DNA of 64,000 nucleotides from Herbaspirillum sp. meg3 (GTDB lineage: Bacteria; Pseudomonadota; Gammaproteobacteria; Burkholderiales; Burkholderiaceae_D): NCBI RefSeq assembly GCF_002257565.1, contig NZ_CP022736.1:4650001-4714000 (forward strand), given 5' to 3'. Below, in pieces: positions 52,816 through 61,960 of the stretch. The notes under the pieces are model-generated. The model was not told the origin of the DNA. It saw nothing but the letters and a program-made list of their open reading frames with translations, and made no database searches. Each line of letters begins with the position of its first letter. Within the stretch, counting starts at the first letter, position 1. The position numbers and the translations under genes are program-made.

Positions 52816-53884
52816 CGGAAGAATGGCTGCGCTGTTCATCGACCCTCTGATTGAGGGAGAGCGTAGCCATGGATATACTTCAGAACTCATTACATCAACT
52901 AGAAAATCCAAGCTTAGTGAGGTGGAAATCGCGTATGACCTTTCCATCCGTAATTTGTTTTTCTTGCCGTTCGCGTTCTTTCAAATTTGCATGCTGATCA
53001 AAGCACGCAAACCAGATGTCCTTATCAGCCACAACACGAAATCATCTCCGCTCCCATTGCTCGCAGCATGGTTGATGAGAGTAAAGGTGAGAGTCTATTT
53101 CAATCACGGCGTCCCGTATGTTGGATATGCTGGAGTAATGCGCTGGATCTTGCGTTTTTTCGAGCGACTCAACTGTTTTCTGGCGACCAGAATTCTGACC
53201 GTATCATCTGACATGGTCAAACTGCTTAAGCACGTGAGCGATCAGATTCAACCCGCAACAATCCTCAATGGATCTGCATGCGGGCTGGATATCGATACTT
53301 ACAACAGAGAGCGCTACAAGGACTCCATCTGGCGAACGGAAAATCGCATTTCAGAGGATGATGTTGTCGTAGCTTTTGTAGGACGTCCGGAGCGACGCAA
53401 GGGTTTCGAACGGGCGCTTCATGTTTGGGCGAACTACCTTAAAGACCCAAAATATAAACTGGTCCTTTGCGGGGCAACTCCCGCTGACGTATCGCGATTC
53501 TTGCCACGAGTCCCGGACAACGTGATCTGCTTGGGATTTGTGAGCAATATTCCGGAAATCCTGTCGAATTCCGATATTTTAATTATGCCAAGCTTGCATG
53601 AGGGCTTGTCCTATGCTGTGCTGGAGGCGATGGCATGCGGCTGCGTTGTCATCGCGAACGATATCGAGGGAATCCGCAGTCTCGTGTTGGATGGACAGAA
53701 CGGCTATCTGGTGAAGAATAACGCTCTCTCGACTTATGCCGATTTGATTCAAGTCGTTACTACGGAAGAATATAACGTTTCCAATATCAAACGACAGGCC
53801 ACCATAACCGCCGAAATGTTTTCTCGAAAACTGTTCATTCCTGCGTATCTATCTTTTTTAAACGATATCGCAAGAAAAGCGTAG
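52790..53884 (+). CDS. Family 4 glycosyltransferase
   Basis: A 364-residue GT-B enzyme. The start at 52790 (MKILHFHPNGRMAALFIDPL) is typical of the family and overlaps the previous gene by 26 bases. The retaining-GT4 donor site includes VVVAFVGRPERRKGFERAL, VLCGA, VICLGFVSNIPEIL and MPSLHEGLSYAVLEAMACGCVVIANDIEGI. It is the last plus-strand gene before the convergent half of the locus. Confidence 0.92.
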   Translation: MKILHFHPNGRMAALFIDPLIEGERSHGYTSELITSTRKSKLSEVEIAYDLSIRNLFFLPFAFFQICMLIKARKPDVLISHNTKSSPLPLLAAWLMRVKVRVYFNHGVPYVGYAGVMRWILRFFERLNCFLATRILTVSSDMVKLLKHVSDQIQPATILNGSACGLDIDTYNRERYKDSIWRTENRISEDDVVVAFVGRPERRKGFERALHVWANYLKDPKYKLVLCGATPADVSRFLPRVPDNVICLGFVSNIPEILSNSDILIMPSLHEGLSYAVLEAMACGCVVIANDIEGIRSLVLDGQNGYLVKNNALSTYADLIQVVTTEEYNVSNIKRQATITAEMFSRKLFIPAYLSFLNDIARKA

Positions 53885-54000
53885 CCAAGCGCAGACATAA
53901 AACGCGCAATGGCGTTACGGCCGTACTTGGAATCTCCCCAGCAGAGATTTTTTAAACAGCATTCGCTTCTAACGGTACAACTGCAAGCCCAAACAGGAAG

Positions 54001-54027
54001 GGGGAGAGGAATTTCTCGATTCTCCCC
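54001..54027. terminator. Weak hairpin between the convergent polysaccharide operons
   Basis: GGGGAGA (54001-54007) pairs with TCTCCCC (54021-54027) around a 13-nt loop, about 120 bp after the GT4 stop and 25 bp before the stop of the minus-strand gene. No T-run; low certainty. Confidence 0.35.
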
Positions 54028-54051
54028 TATCCCGAGTTCAATCGCTACCTA

Positions 54052-54621
54052 TCAGTGGGTAACGCCATCGCGCTTGATGACTTTCAAAAAAGTCATCCAC
54101 AATATCTTGCAATCAAGCCAGCAGGACTGTTGAGCCATATATTCGCCGTCAAGCATAACCTTGCGTGGAATTGGAATATCATCCCGTCCGTTAACCTGAG
54201 CCCAGCCAGTCAGTCCCGGCACCAAAACGTGCACGCCGCATTGCGTACGAAGCGCGATCAAATCGTCTTGGTTATATAACGCGGGTCTCGGCCCGACAAA
54301 ACTCATATCGCCTCGCACGATGCTCCATATCTGCGGCAATTCGTCCAAACTCGATTTACGCAGAAACGAGCCGATAGGTGTGAGATGTGAACCCGGATTA
54401 GTGAGTAAATGCGTCGCCACCGCGGGTGTCCCGATCCACATCGTACGGAACTTTGGCATGCGAAAAATACGATTCCCCTTCCCGACCCGGTCCGACCAAT
54501 ACAATATCGGCCCCGGCGAAGTAAAACGCACTGCAAGAGCGACAAATGCAACAGGCAATGCCAGCAGCAGCAGAACAGGTAATGCTAATGCAATATCAAA
54601 AAATCGCTTACTCAGGCGCAT
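54052..54621 (-). CDS. Undecaprenyl-phosphate phosphoglycosyl transferase (PglC/WbaP catalytic-domain type)
   Basis: A 189-residue monotopic sugar-phosphate transferase that starts a repeat unit by linking a sugar-1-phosphate to undecaprenyl phosphate. The re-entrant helix region is KRFFDIALALPVLLLLALPV; then PILYWSDRVGKGNRIFRMPKFRTM, KSSLDELPQIWSIVRGDMSFVGPRP and GLTGWAQVNGRDDIP. It is the small form without the WbaP N-terminal membrane domain. The ATG at 54621 follows GGGAAACGAG. With the downstream-facing dehydratase gene it suggests an amino-deoxysugar as first residue. Confidence 0.92.
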   Translation of the reverse strand: MRLSKRFFDIALALPVLLLLALPVAFVALAVRFTSPGPILYWSDRVGKGNRIFRMPKFRTMWIGTPAVATHLLTNPGSHLTPIGSFLRKSSLDELPQIWSIVRGDMSFVGPRPALYNQDDLIALRTQCGVHVLVPGLTGWAQVNGRDDIPIPRKVMLDGEYMAQQSCWLDCKILWMTFLKVIKRDGVTH

Positions 54622-54818
54622 CTCGTTTCCCGACTTAACGTTGACGCTTGATGCAACGCGCCATCCAACAAAAAATCCTGCCTCAATCTGACGTCGCTGA
54701 AGAAAAAATCCAAGCATCTCCTGCTCATGTCCCAAGCGTTAAAAATAAAAAACAGTAAATGCATCTGCTCAGAAAATATTAAAAATAAGGAATGAGTACC
54801 AAACCTACAAACGACAAC

Positions 54819-56777
54819 TTACTGCGAACCTTCTACACCTTCTGCTAGATAGACCAGATCAACAACGTCATTGACTGGGGTATATCCTGAGACTAGTTTG
54901 GCCAACATCCGAGAAATTGTATCGATATCGTTGTTATCGGCAGCGTTGAACAATATTTGCAGTTCTTTTGTCAACACATTCCAAGCGAGAAAATCTTCAT
55001 GCGCTTTCATGATTCGTACATGCATGGTTGGCTGGGGATGATCACCGATCAGGAGCTCTTCATAAAGTTTTTCTCCGGGGCGTAAGCCCGTTACCTTGAT
55101 CTCGATGTCCCCATAGGGATTGTCATCATCTCTTATCGTGAGCCCGGACAAACGAATCATCCGCCGCGCTAGATCGATGATTTTTACCGAATCCCCCATA
55201 TCAAGTACAAACACGTCGCCGCCATCAGCCATTGCCGCCGCTTGGACAACCAATTGAGCCGCTTCTGGAATTGTCATGAAGTAGCGCGTCACATTGACAT
55301 CAGTAACGGTTATTGGACCACCATCCTTGATCTGTTGACGAAACAACGGAATAACCGAGCCGGATGACCCAAGTACATTGCCGAATCTCACCATGGAAAA
55401 ACGCGTTTTGTTGCTAACTACTGGGCTAACAGAAGCATCGACATCAAATACGGGATAGTCATTGATGGACAATGCTTGCAAAATCATTTCCGCGAGACGC
55501 TTCGTCGCGCCCATGACATTTGTCGGTCGTACGGCCTTGTCTGTACTAATCAGCACAAAATCACTGACCCCATTTTCGGTGGCAGCACGAGCTAAATTAT
55601 AGGTACCAAGAACGTTATTACGGATCCCCTCTACTGGATTATGCTCGACGAGAGGGACATGCTTGTATGCTGCTGCGTGATAGACAGTATGAGGTTTCCA
55701 AGTTTTGCAGATCTCACTGAGGCGGCGATAGTCACGCACACTGCCGAGCAACGGCACAAGCTCTATCCTTTGCTGAGTCTCTTCCAGCTTGGTCTCAAGC
55801 TCTCGATGGATTGTATACAAGCTGAATTCGTTATGATCAAGAAGCAGCAATCTCGTTGGCTTTGCCACCATGATCTGCCGGCACAGCTCACCGCCAATAC
55901 TGCCTCCTGCTCCGGTAACCAAGACTGTTTTTCCGCTTATGTGACGCCCAATCAACTCAAGATTCGGAGGTACGGGATCGCGCCCTAGCAAATCAAGTAT
56001 ATCCAACTCACGGATATCAGACACGGTCACGGTTCCATGTGCCAGATCTGTCAGATCCGGTAGCGATCGTACATGCACCTGATATTTTCGCAGAGCGGCC
56101 AAAATTTCATTACGACGGCTACGCGTGACACTCGGCAATGCAAGCAAGACATCCGTAACACCGTATCGGGATACCAGATCTTCGATGTCATCCGGCTTAT
56201 AAACCCGTTGGCCGTTAATCGTCTTCCCATGCAACTGACTATCATCGTCGAGAAAACCAATCAATATTGATTGATGTCGTTGTGTCAAAGCGCTCGCAAT
56301 TTGCGCCCCGGCCCCTCCCGCGCCATAAATCAATAGCCTGGAATCCTTCCGGTCACGTTGATTCGCTACTATATGATTCAACCAAAACCGTGCAAATGCT
56401 CTGCTACTTCCGACCATGATCAGGAGCAAGAGTGGCTGCAGCAGTCCGACTGACCGAGGCACATCAGGTAATGCCAACCAGAAAAGCAGAGTAAACAGAG
56501 TGAGTCCATAAATTGCCACCGCCTTGGCAATTGCAATCATTGCAGACAAGCCGGTATAGCGAAATACCGCTCGGTACAATCCTAACCGGATAAAAATCGG
56601 TACTGCAATTAGCGGTGCCATCTGATAGACATGCCATTGATAGCCTTGCGGCCAATGCAATATGTCAAGACGCAAGGAAAAAGCACTCCACGTTGCCACG
56701 ACCGACATAAGGATATCGGCTCCGACAACGATGCACTGCTTGTAAAATCTTGATAATTCAATAATACTTTTTCGCAT
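54819..56777 (-). CDS. WbpM/CapD-type nucleoside-diphosphate-sugar 4,6-dehydratase
   Basis: A 652-residue membrane protein. There are four N-terminal helices (to about residue 130), a CoA-binding-like Rossmann domain (IYGAGGAGAQIASALTQ), then the SDR domain GKTVLVTGAGGSIGGELCRQI. YHAAAYKHVPLVEHNP and STDKAVRPTNVMGATKR carry the Met/Lys catalytic pattern of the WbpM/PglF class. It converts UDP-GlcNAc to the 4-keto-6-deoxy sugar that aminotransferases use. The DegT aminotransferase in this locus is a natural partner. Confidence 0.93.
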   Translation of the reverse strand: MRKSIIELSRFYKQCIVVGADILMSVVATWSAFSLRLDILHWPQGYQWHVYQMAPLIAVPIFIRLGLYRAVFRYTGLSAMIAIAKAVAIYGLTLFTLLFWLALPDVPRSVGLLQPLLLLIMVGSSRAFARFWLNHIVANQRDRKDSRLLIYGAGGAGAQIASALTQRHQSILIGFLDDDSQLHGKTINGQRVYKPDDIEDLVSRYGVTDVLLALPSVTRSRRNEILAALRKYQVHVRSLPDLTDLAHGTVTVSDIRELDILDLLGRDPVPPNLELIGRHISGKTVLVTGAGGSIGGELCRQIMVAKPTRLLLLDHNEFSLYTIHRELETKLEETQQRIELVPLLGSVRDYRRLSEICKTWKPHTVYHAAAYKHVPLVEHNPVEGIRNNVLGTYNLARAATENGVSDFVLISTDKAVRPTNVMGATKRLAEMILQALSINDYPVFDVDASVSPVVSNKTRFSMVRFGNVLGSSGSVIPLFRQQIKDGGPITVTDVNVTRYFMTIPEAAQLVVQAAAMADGGDVFVLDMGDSVKIIDLARRMIRLSGLTIRDDDNPYGDIEIKVTGLRPGEKLYEELLIGDHPQPTMHVRIMKAHEDFLAWNVLTKELQILFNAADNNDIDTISRMLAKLVSGYTPVNDVVDLVYLAEGVEGSQ

Positions 56778-56938
56778 TCACTGGCACCAGTTTTATAGCC
56801 GAGAGTGTACAACACCAGCCTATCCCACCGGGCGTTGCAAAATTGCCACACGCACATTTCCTACAATGACCGGAGAAAATCACGGGAATGATTTCGGGGG
56901 AGCGCTCCTTCAAGAGGGGACGATGCTTGACGAGCCGC

Positions 56939-57898
56939 TCATTTCTGAGCAGGAAGTCGCTGATAAATAACATGCTGAAACAGCCATCTCTTGAACTTGC
57001 GCAAGATATCTGTTCTTTGTTTTGTCGGAGCTAAAACTGGTATTGGCATGCCATTTTGACGCAGCAGGCGAAACGTCGACTGAATAGCAATAACATAACG
57101 GTCGTAGTAGTGCCGTCCTTTACCCAGACGGTAATTGGAACATAAATGCAAAGCGTCTACGGCAACAATTCTTAAAGAATGAAAATGATAAAAGACTGGT
57201 TGCAAATCTGGAAAGGCCTTCAGGAAGTGCCTCACATTCCATGGCCCCAAGGTTTTTTCCACTTGCTTCAAAACATGCACTTCTCCCGAAAAACGAGAAG
57301 GCCAATCATCCAAGTACATTTGATCGCCGCATTTGCCATCCTCCAGTCTGGCAAAGCACCATTCAAGGCAACGCTCCTGCCACCACTTCAATACCTTCAA
57401 TCCACCCTCGTTACGCAAGAACGTTACGAATTGTACGCAATAAATTCCTGCCGTCCGCGAGTGATCATATTCCGGCGCATATGCATGGGGTGTGATCAAA
57501 ACATCTTTTCCACCGTCCTCCAGTTCCTGCAAAAGAATCTCTGGAGAACCAAAGAAAAACAGGTCCGCATCTAAATATGTGACGCGTTCTACCGTAATAT
57601 CGCGGTCAAATACAAACTGCGGCGTAAACGGCGTCAGAGTCCAGCAATATTCTCCTCTGGAACGCCCCTGCTTGATTGCAAGAAGCGCCTCCGTTTCCAC
57701 TTCACGAAGCGGCAACAGAGAGACATGAGGTAAGTCGAGTTGGCGTAGTTGCGTCTCTGCCAGCTCGTCCATGCAAACAATCCACAAATGAAAAGAGTGA
57801 GCATGCTCCATCAAAGAACTATGCAAGCACACGCCCATCGGAAGATAGTTACTATCAAACAGGGTGACATAATGTTCCGTCGTGCTACTTGAATGCAT
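56939..57898 (-). CDS. Probable glycosyltransferase (GT8-like)
   Basis: A 319-residue soluble protein. YVTLFDSNYLPMGVCLHSSL at the N-terminus and VTYLDADLFFFGSPE with a DxD motif resemble glycogenin/GT8-like transferases of polysaccharide loci. The C-terminal region is basic (LRKFKRWLFQHVIYQRL) and may touch the membrane. Its start overlaps the DegT gene by 14 bases, which indicates one operon. The sugar donor is not predictable. Confidence 0.8.
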   Translation of the reverse strand: MHSSSTTEHYVTLFDSNYLPMGVCLHSSLMEHAHSFHLWIVCMDELAETQLRQLDLPHVSLLPLREVETEALLAIKQGRSRGEYCWTLTPFTPQFVFDRDITVERVTYLDADLFFFGSPEILLQELEDGGKDVLITPHAYAPEYDHSRTAGIYCVQFVTFLRNEGGLKVLKWWQERCLEWCFARLEDGKCGDQMYLDDWPSRFSGEVHVLKQVEKTLGPWNVRHFLKAFPDLQPVFYHFHSLRIVAVDALHLCSNYRLGKGRHYYDRYVIAIQSTFRLLRQNGMPIPVLAPTKQRTDILRKFKRWLFQHVIYQRLPAQK

Positions 57899-58982
57899 TT
57901 ACAACCTCAACCACTTTCGCAACATCGTCATCGGTCATCTGTGGATGGCACGGGATCGAAAGACATGTCTTTGCATGCGCCTCAACCGCCGGTAATCCAT
58001 TGGGGTCAACCCGGACTTCTGCACATGGCCGCTGCTGATGTGCGGGTATCGGATAGTGTGCAAGGTTGGCGACGCCGGCAGCCGTCAAATATTTACTCAA
58101 ACGATCACGTTCCTCACATCTCACAACGAATAAGTGATACACGTGACTTTTGCTCTGCAACGGCAACGCAAGCATCGTGATGGCTGGATTCTTGACGTTG
58201 GCATGGTATGCCTCTGCGACCTCCCGACGGCGTACGGTAAAGCTATCAAGCCACTTCAGACGCTCGGTCAGCATGGCTGCATGTAATTCGTCAAGGCGGC
58301 TATTGAGACCGAGCTCCGGATGATGATACCGCTCGCTCTGCCCATAATTGCGTATCACTCGTGCGCGCTCCGCCAATTCGAAGTCGTTGGTAACCAAAGC
58401 CCCGGCGTCGCCAATTGCTCCCAGATTCTTGGTCGGATAAAAACTGTAGGCGCCATATGCGCCGAAAGAACCTGCTACATTACCGCTCCACTGCGCAAGA
58501 TGCGCCTGGGCGCAATCCTCGAGCAACAGAATACCTTGCAGGCGACAGAATTCCTGCCATTTGGCCATGTCAGACAGTTGACCGTACATGTGCACCAACA
58601 ATACCGCCTTGGTCTTGGAAGAAATACAGCGCGCCACACTGTCCATGCTGGATAAAGCGGTATCGGCATCGATATCGGCCAATACTGGCTGAGCACCCAC
58701 GCGGAAAATAGCCAGCACAGTCGCAAACGCCGTCATCGGCGTTGTGATCACTTCGTCTCCGGCGCCGATGCCAAGCGTCCGCAAACCTATTTCGATAGCG
58801 TCCATCCCATTGGCGACACCTACTGCCTCCGCCACGCCGCAGCAATTGGCCCAAGCCGCCTCAAAATCCTTTACTTCTTTTCCCAGAATGTACCAGCCTG
58901 AGCGCAATACACGTTCGACGGCAGCGAGCTGACGCTGCACAAGCTCCTCTGGCTCAGCCTTGAAATCATTCATCAAAATCAT
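57885..58982 (-). CDS. DegT/DnrJ/EryC1/StrS-family sugar aminotransferase
   Basis: A 365-residue PLP enzyme that aminates nucleotide-linked keto sugars. NDFKAEPEELVQRQLAAVERVL is the usual N-terminus, EDCAQAH the PLP-contacting Asp, and the Schiff-base Lys is about residue 185 in SFYPTKNLGAIGDAGAL. The ATG at 58982 overlaps the epimerase stop (ATGA); 58973 is an alternative. Likely acts on the 4-keto sugar produced by the WbpM-like enzyme. Confidence 0.93.
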   Translation of the reverse strand: MILMNDFKAEPEELVQRQLAAVERVLRSGWYILGKEVKDFEAAWANCCGVAEAVGVANGMDAIEIGLRTLGIGAGDEVITTPMTAFATVLAIFRVGAQPVLADIDADTALSSMDSVARCISSKTKAVLLVHMYGQLSDMAKWQEFCRLQGILLLEDCAQAHLAQWSGNVAGSFGAYGAYSFYPTKNLGAIGDAGALVTNDFELAERARVIRNYGQSERYHHPELGLNSRLDELHAAMLTERLKWLDSFTVRRREVAEAYHANVKNPAITMLALPLQSKSHVYHLFVVRCEERDRLSKYLTAAGVANLAHYPIPAHQQRPCAEVRVDPNGLPAVEAHAKTCLSIPCHPQMTDDDVAKVVEVVNAFK

Positions 58983-59995
58983 TGCATAGACTCCCAATAG
59001 TGGCGCCAATGTTGTTGATAATATTCCAGCGATTGACGCAATCCCTGGTCCAGCCCTACTTTGGGTGTCCATCCAAGAGCTGTGCGTATCTTGGTGAAAT
59101 CGCTATAGTAATCACCGATATCAATCGCCTTGCGCTCCGGCGGAAATGGGACGATTTGATGGCGGCTTCCTGCGTGCATAGCGTCAAGTTTGGCGGCCAA
59201 ATCCTTGAGATTAATCACTTCAGAGCTGCCGAGGTTGAATATCTCTCCGTTGGAGTCTTCGCTCAAGGCGGCAAGCAATAGCGCATCGACTACATCGTCA
59301 ACGTAATTAAAGTCACGCAATTGTGTGCCGTCGCCAAAAACCTGAACAGGCTTTCCTTCGACGATATTGCGCATCCATACACCCAGAAAAGTCTGTCTCG
59401 CGTCCTTGACGCGCATGCCAGGACCATAGGTATTTGTGAGTCGCAAGGCGCAAGCCTTGATGCCATACACGTTGTTGTAGAGAATGTGGTACCACTCGCC
59501 CGCCAACTTATTAATGCCGTTGACGTCCACCGGACGTATGGGATGCGCTTCATCCACCGGCAAGTACGCAGGCTTGCCATACAATTGACGGGTACTGGCA
59601 AATACTATCTTTATGGCAGGATTATGCTTCTTGCAGGCTTCCAGTATTGACAATTGTGCCGCTGCATTGATGTCTAGGTCAGTCTGAGGGTTATGCATGG
59701 AATCCATGTGACTGGTCTGACCTGCCAGGTTGAAAAGATACTCCTGCCCCCTCAACAAATAAGCCATGGCGAATGGATCGCGTACATCGCTGATATTGAT
59801 GCTGATACTTTCCTTTATTCCGTCCACATTGAACAGATTACCTCCATACTCGGGAATCAGGCTGTCCACCACAGTCACCTTGGCACCATTTGCGACGAGT
59901 GTACGAGCCAGCGCAGAACCGATGAAACCGAGACCTCCGGTAATCAGCACTTTCTTGTCCGCAAAACGATTGAAATAATTCATGTTCTTTGTCAT
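58979..59995 (-). CDS. NAD-dependent epimerase/dehydratase family protein
   Basis: A 338-residue extended SDR. The NAD motif is VLITGGLGFIGSALA (16-30), then FASTRQLYG and NTYGPGMRVKDARQTF. Where extended SDRs normally have YxxxK, this protein reads NGINK (159-163), so the catalytic Tyr is replaced by Asn while Lys163 is kept. I recall a sugar-epimerase subfamily with this same DVNGINK pattern, which would make it an ancestral trait rather than a mutation. Substrate unknown; probably a nucleotide sugar of the locus. Confidence 0.88.
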   Translation of the reverse strand: MTKNMNYFNRFADKKVLITGGLGFIGSALARTLVANGAKVTVVDSLIPEYGGNLFNVDGIKESISINISDVRDPFAMAYLLRGQEYLFNLAGQTSHMDSMHNPQTDLDINAAAQLSILEACKKHNPAIKIVFASTRQLYGKPAYLPVDEAHPIRPVDVNGINKLAGEWYHILYNNVYGIKACALRLTNTYGPGMRVKDARQTFLGVWMRNIVEGKPVQVFGDGTQLRDFNYVDDVVDALLLAALSEDSNGEIFNLGSSEVINLKDLAAKLDAMHAGSRHQIVPFPPERKAIDIGDYYSDFTKIRTALGWTPKVGLDQGLRQSLEYYQQHWRHYWESMQ

Positions 59996-59996
59996 G

Positions 59997-60836
59997 TCAG
60001 CGTTTCCGCCAGATCATTCCTTTATAGAAAAACGGCACAGCGGTCTTGACACCCTCGACCTCCCCACCACCTCCGAGCGCATCAAATTCGGCGATCAATT
60101 CGAAATGATCATCCAACAAGCTACGCAAACGCGCCTCACTCAATATCGCACACGGATAACTGGCTGCATATATTTCTGCTGGGACATGCTGTACGCACAA
60201 GGCATCATCGTCGAGTACCGACATCGGCGTACGGTCAATGATGATGTAAGCACACCCTGAATCGATAGCCTCCTGCAGTCGTACTGCGACATCTTCGATG
60301 TATTGTAGAACGCTGCAAAACAGCACAACATCCGGCCGCATGATTTCCTGCGATGCAGAGATGGTGGACACGAAACGCAAACGATCCGACTCGAACCGAG
60401 CCCTTCCATGTTCGACGAAATTGGCTTGCTCAACCACGTGCCAATGCACCATGGGCAGTCGATCAAGAAATGCCCTGCACTGAAAATAAGTACTACCTAG
60501 AGCACCACCAAAATCAATCACCCGCAACGCCCCCCCTGTCTCGTTGGCCGCACGTAGCAAACCCGCAAGCAACGGGAAAGGGTATTCAACAACATCAAAT
60601 GTTACCGAATCACGTTCGTATGCGGCCTCGCCGCGAAGAACCTTGTCTTGTGCAGTCGAGACCCTGTCCAGAATCAGTTGTGCGTCATAACCGACCGAAG
60701 CTGCCCGCGCGCTCGCCCAATCTGGATAGGCCCCAACAAAACGCACACCTTTGCGCGCCCATTTTCTATATGCATCAACAAGCAACGGAGGCAAACACAT
60801 CCGCAGCCAGTAACGAACCCGGCTCCCACTCCTCAT
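59997..60836 (-). CDS. TIGR04325-family putative methyltransferase
   Basis: A 279-residue protein of a family common in polysaccharide loci. The SAM-type motif is RVIDFGGALGSTYFQCR, followed by WHVVEQANFVEHG and VLFCSVLQYIEDV, with GCAYIIIDRTPMS near the end. The N-terminal FVGAYPDWASARAASVGYD is a family marker. ATG at 60836 overlaps the stop of the upstream glycosyltransferase gene (ATGA); an ATG at 60869 is the alternative. It may methylate a sugar residue, but the substrate is unproven. Confidence 0.82.
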   Translation of the reverse strand: MRSGSRVRYWLRMCLPPLLVDAYRKWARKGVRFVGAYPDWASARAASVGYDAQLILDRVSTAQDKVLRGEAAYERDSVTFDVVEYPFPLLAGLLRAANETGGALRVIDFGGALGSTYFQCRAFLDRLPMVHWHVVEQANFVEHGRARFESDRLRFVSTISASQEIMRPDVVLFCSVLQYIEDVAVRLQEAIDSGCAYIIIDRTPMSVLDDDALCVQHVPAEIYAASYPCAILSEARLRSLLDDHFELIAEFDALGGGGEVEGVKTAVPFFYKGMIWRKR

Positions 60837-61735
60837 ACGCGTTTCACCATCGATGACATTTTTTTCCATACGCGCTGTGCCAGCGACACTTTACCCTCGC
60901 GGAAGTAACGCGTAAAAGCATCGCGTCCTCCGGTACTATCTTCGATCGCGATAGCCCGAACCGGCACCGGTGTCATGCAAAGCTCCCCGGAATGAGCATC
61001 GGTAGGCTGGCAGTGCGTACCGCTGTCATCCATACCAATATTGAGCACCAGACTCTTGCCCGGATACAAGGTAAGCTTGTTCAACAGAAAGGTACTTGCG
61101 TACCAGCGGATAGCCCATGAATCGTTCTTTCCGGCAATTTGTGCCTCCAGCATGCCTACATAGTCGGCAGTGCCGTCAAAATCGAACAGCCGCGTCAGCC
61201 TTTGTGACTTCAGCGCCTTCAGAAGCTCATCTCCATCGGCATTGAAATCCTGCCAGGCGCGCGCCCAAGTTGCCCATCCCCAACAATCGGCTCCACGCAG
61301 GAAAAACGTCTCGGGTAAAACAGTCCCACAGGGATAAACATAACCGTGGATGCTTGCCACTCTGGATTCAGCCTCATAGCGCTGCAAACCTTCGTTCATG
61401 TAGGACAAGAAATAGGGGGAAGTCACCAGATCATCTTCCAGCACAATGACGCGTCCATGGTCTCGGCATACCCTGCCAACACCATCAATGATTGAGTCGG
61501 CCAACCCGAGATTGCTTTCACGCGCGACCAGAGAGACTGACTTAAAACCTTGGAGCGCATCAAACTGTTGGCGCACTTCCGCGACGGCATGTGCATCAGC
61601 GCCACTGCGTGGCGCATCGGAAAAGATAATCAGATCACTATCCTTGGCCAAATGATTTGCCTTGAGCGCAGCCAAGGTCTGTCGCGTATGCTCAGGGCGC
61701 TTATAAACAAACAAGGCAATTGGCGCTACTTCCAT
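60833..61735 (-). CDS. GT-A-fold glycosyltransferase
   Basis: A 300-residue enzyme. APIALFVYKRPEHTRQTLAALKAN starts the nucleotide fold, LIIFSDAPRSG follows, and VIVLEDDLVTSPYFLSYMN is the acidic metal motif. WGWATWARAW is typical of this sugar-transferase group in O-antigen loci (GNT-I-like). It is the first gene of its sub-operon, with a 225-bp gap upstream in which I see only AT-rich sequence without a clear gene. Confidence 0.85.
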   Translation of the reverse strand: MEVAPIALFVYKRPEHTRQTLAALKANHLAKDSDLIIFSDAPRSGADAHAVAEVRQQFDALQGFKSVSLVARESNLGLADSIIDGVGRVCRDHGRVIVLEDDLVTSPYFLSYMNEGLQRYEAESRVASIHGYVYPCGTVLPETFFLRGADCWGWATWARAWQDFNADGDELLKALKSQRLTRLFDFDGTADYVGMLEAQIAGKNDSWAIRWYASTFLLNKLTLYPGKSLVLNIGMDDSGTHCQPTDAHSGELCMTPVPVRAIAIEDSTGGRDAFTRYFREGKVSLAQRVWKKMSSMVKRV

Positions 61736-61960
61736 AGTGATCCTGAAGTCAATGAAACACGGTGGTTTCCGGTAGTTCGAGAAAATGGACTAATCACGGG
61801 CGCATTCGCGCCGACGCTTATCGAAAAATGATATTGCACGCTGCTCATTATGGCAAAACAGGGCAGGCACCTGCTACAGCCATCGTAAAGACACCACTTA
61901 ATTCCCTGTAAATAACAGTATCCGCAACCATGCTTCCGTATTGGCGATGACGCACATCAA

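Noticed and set aside
61736..61960. Possible small gene between the GT-A and CgeB genes
   Set aside because: Short frames only, without ribosome site or composition like neighbours; treated as an intergenic gap.
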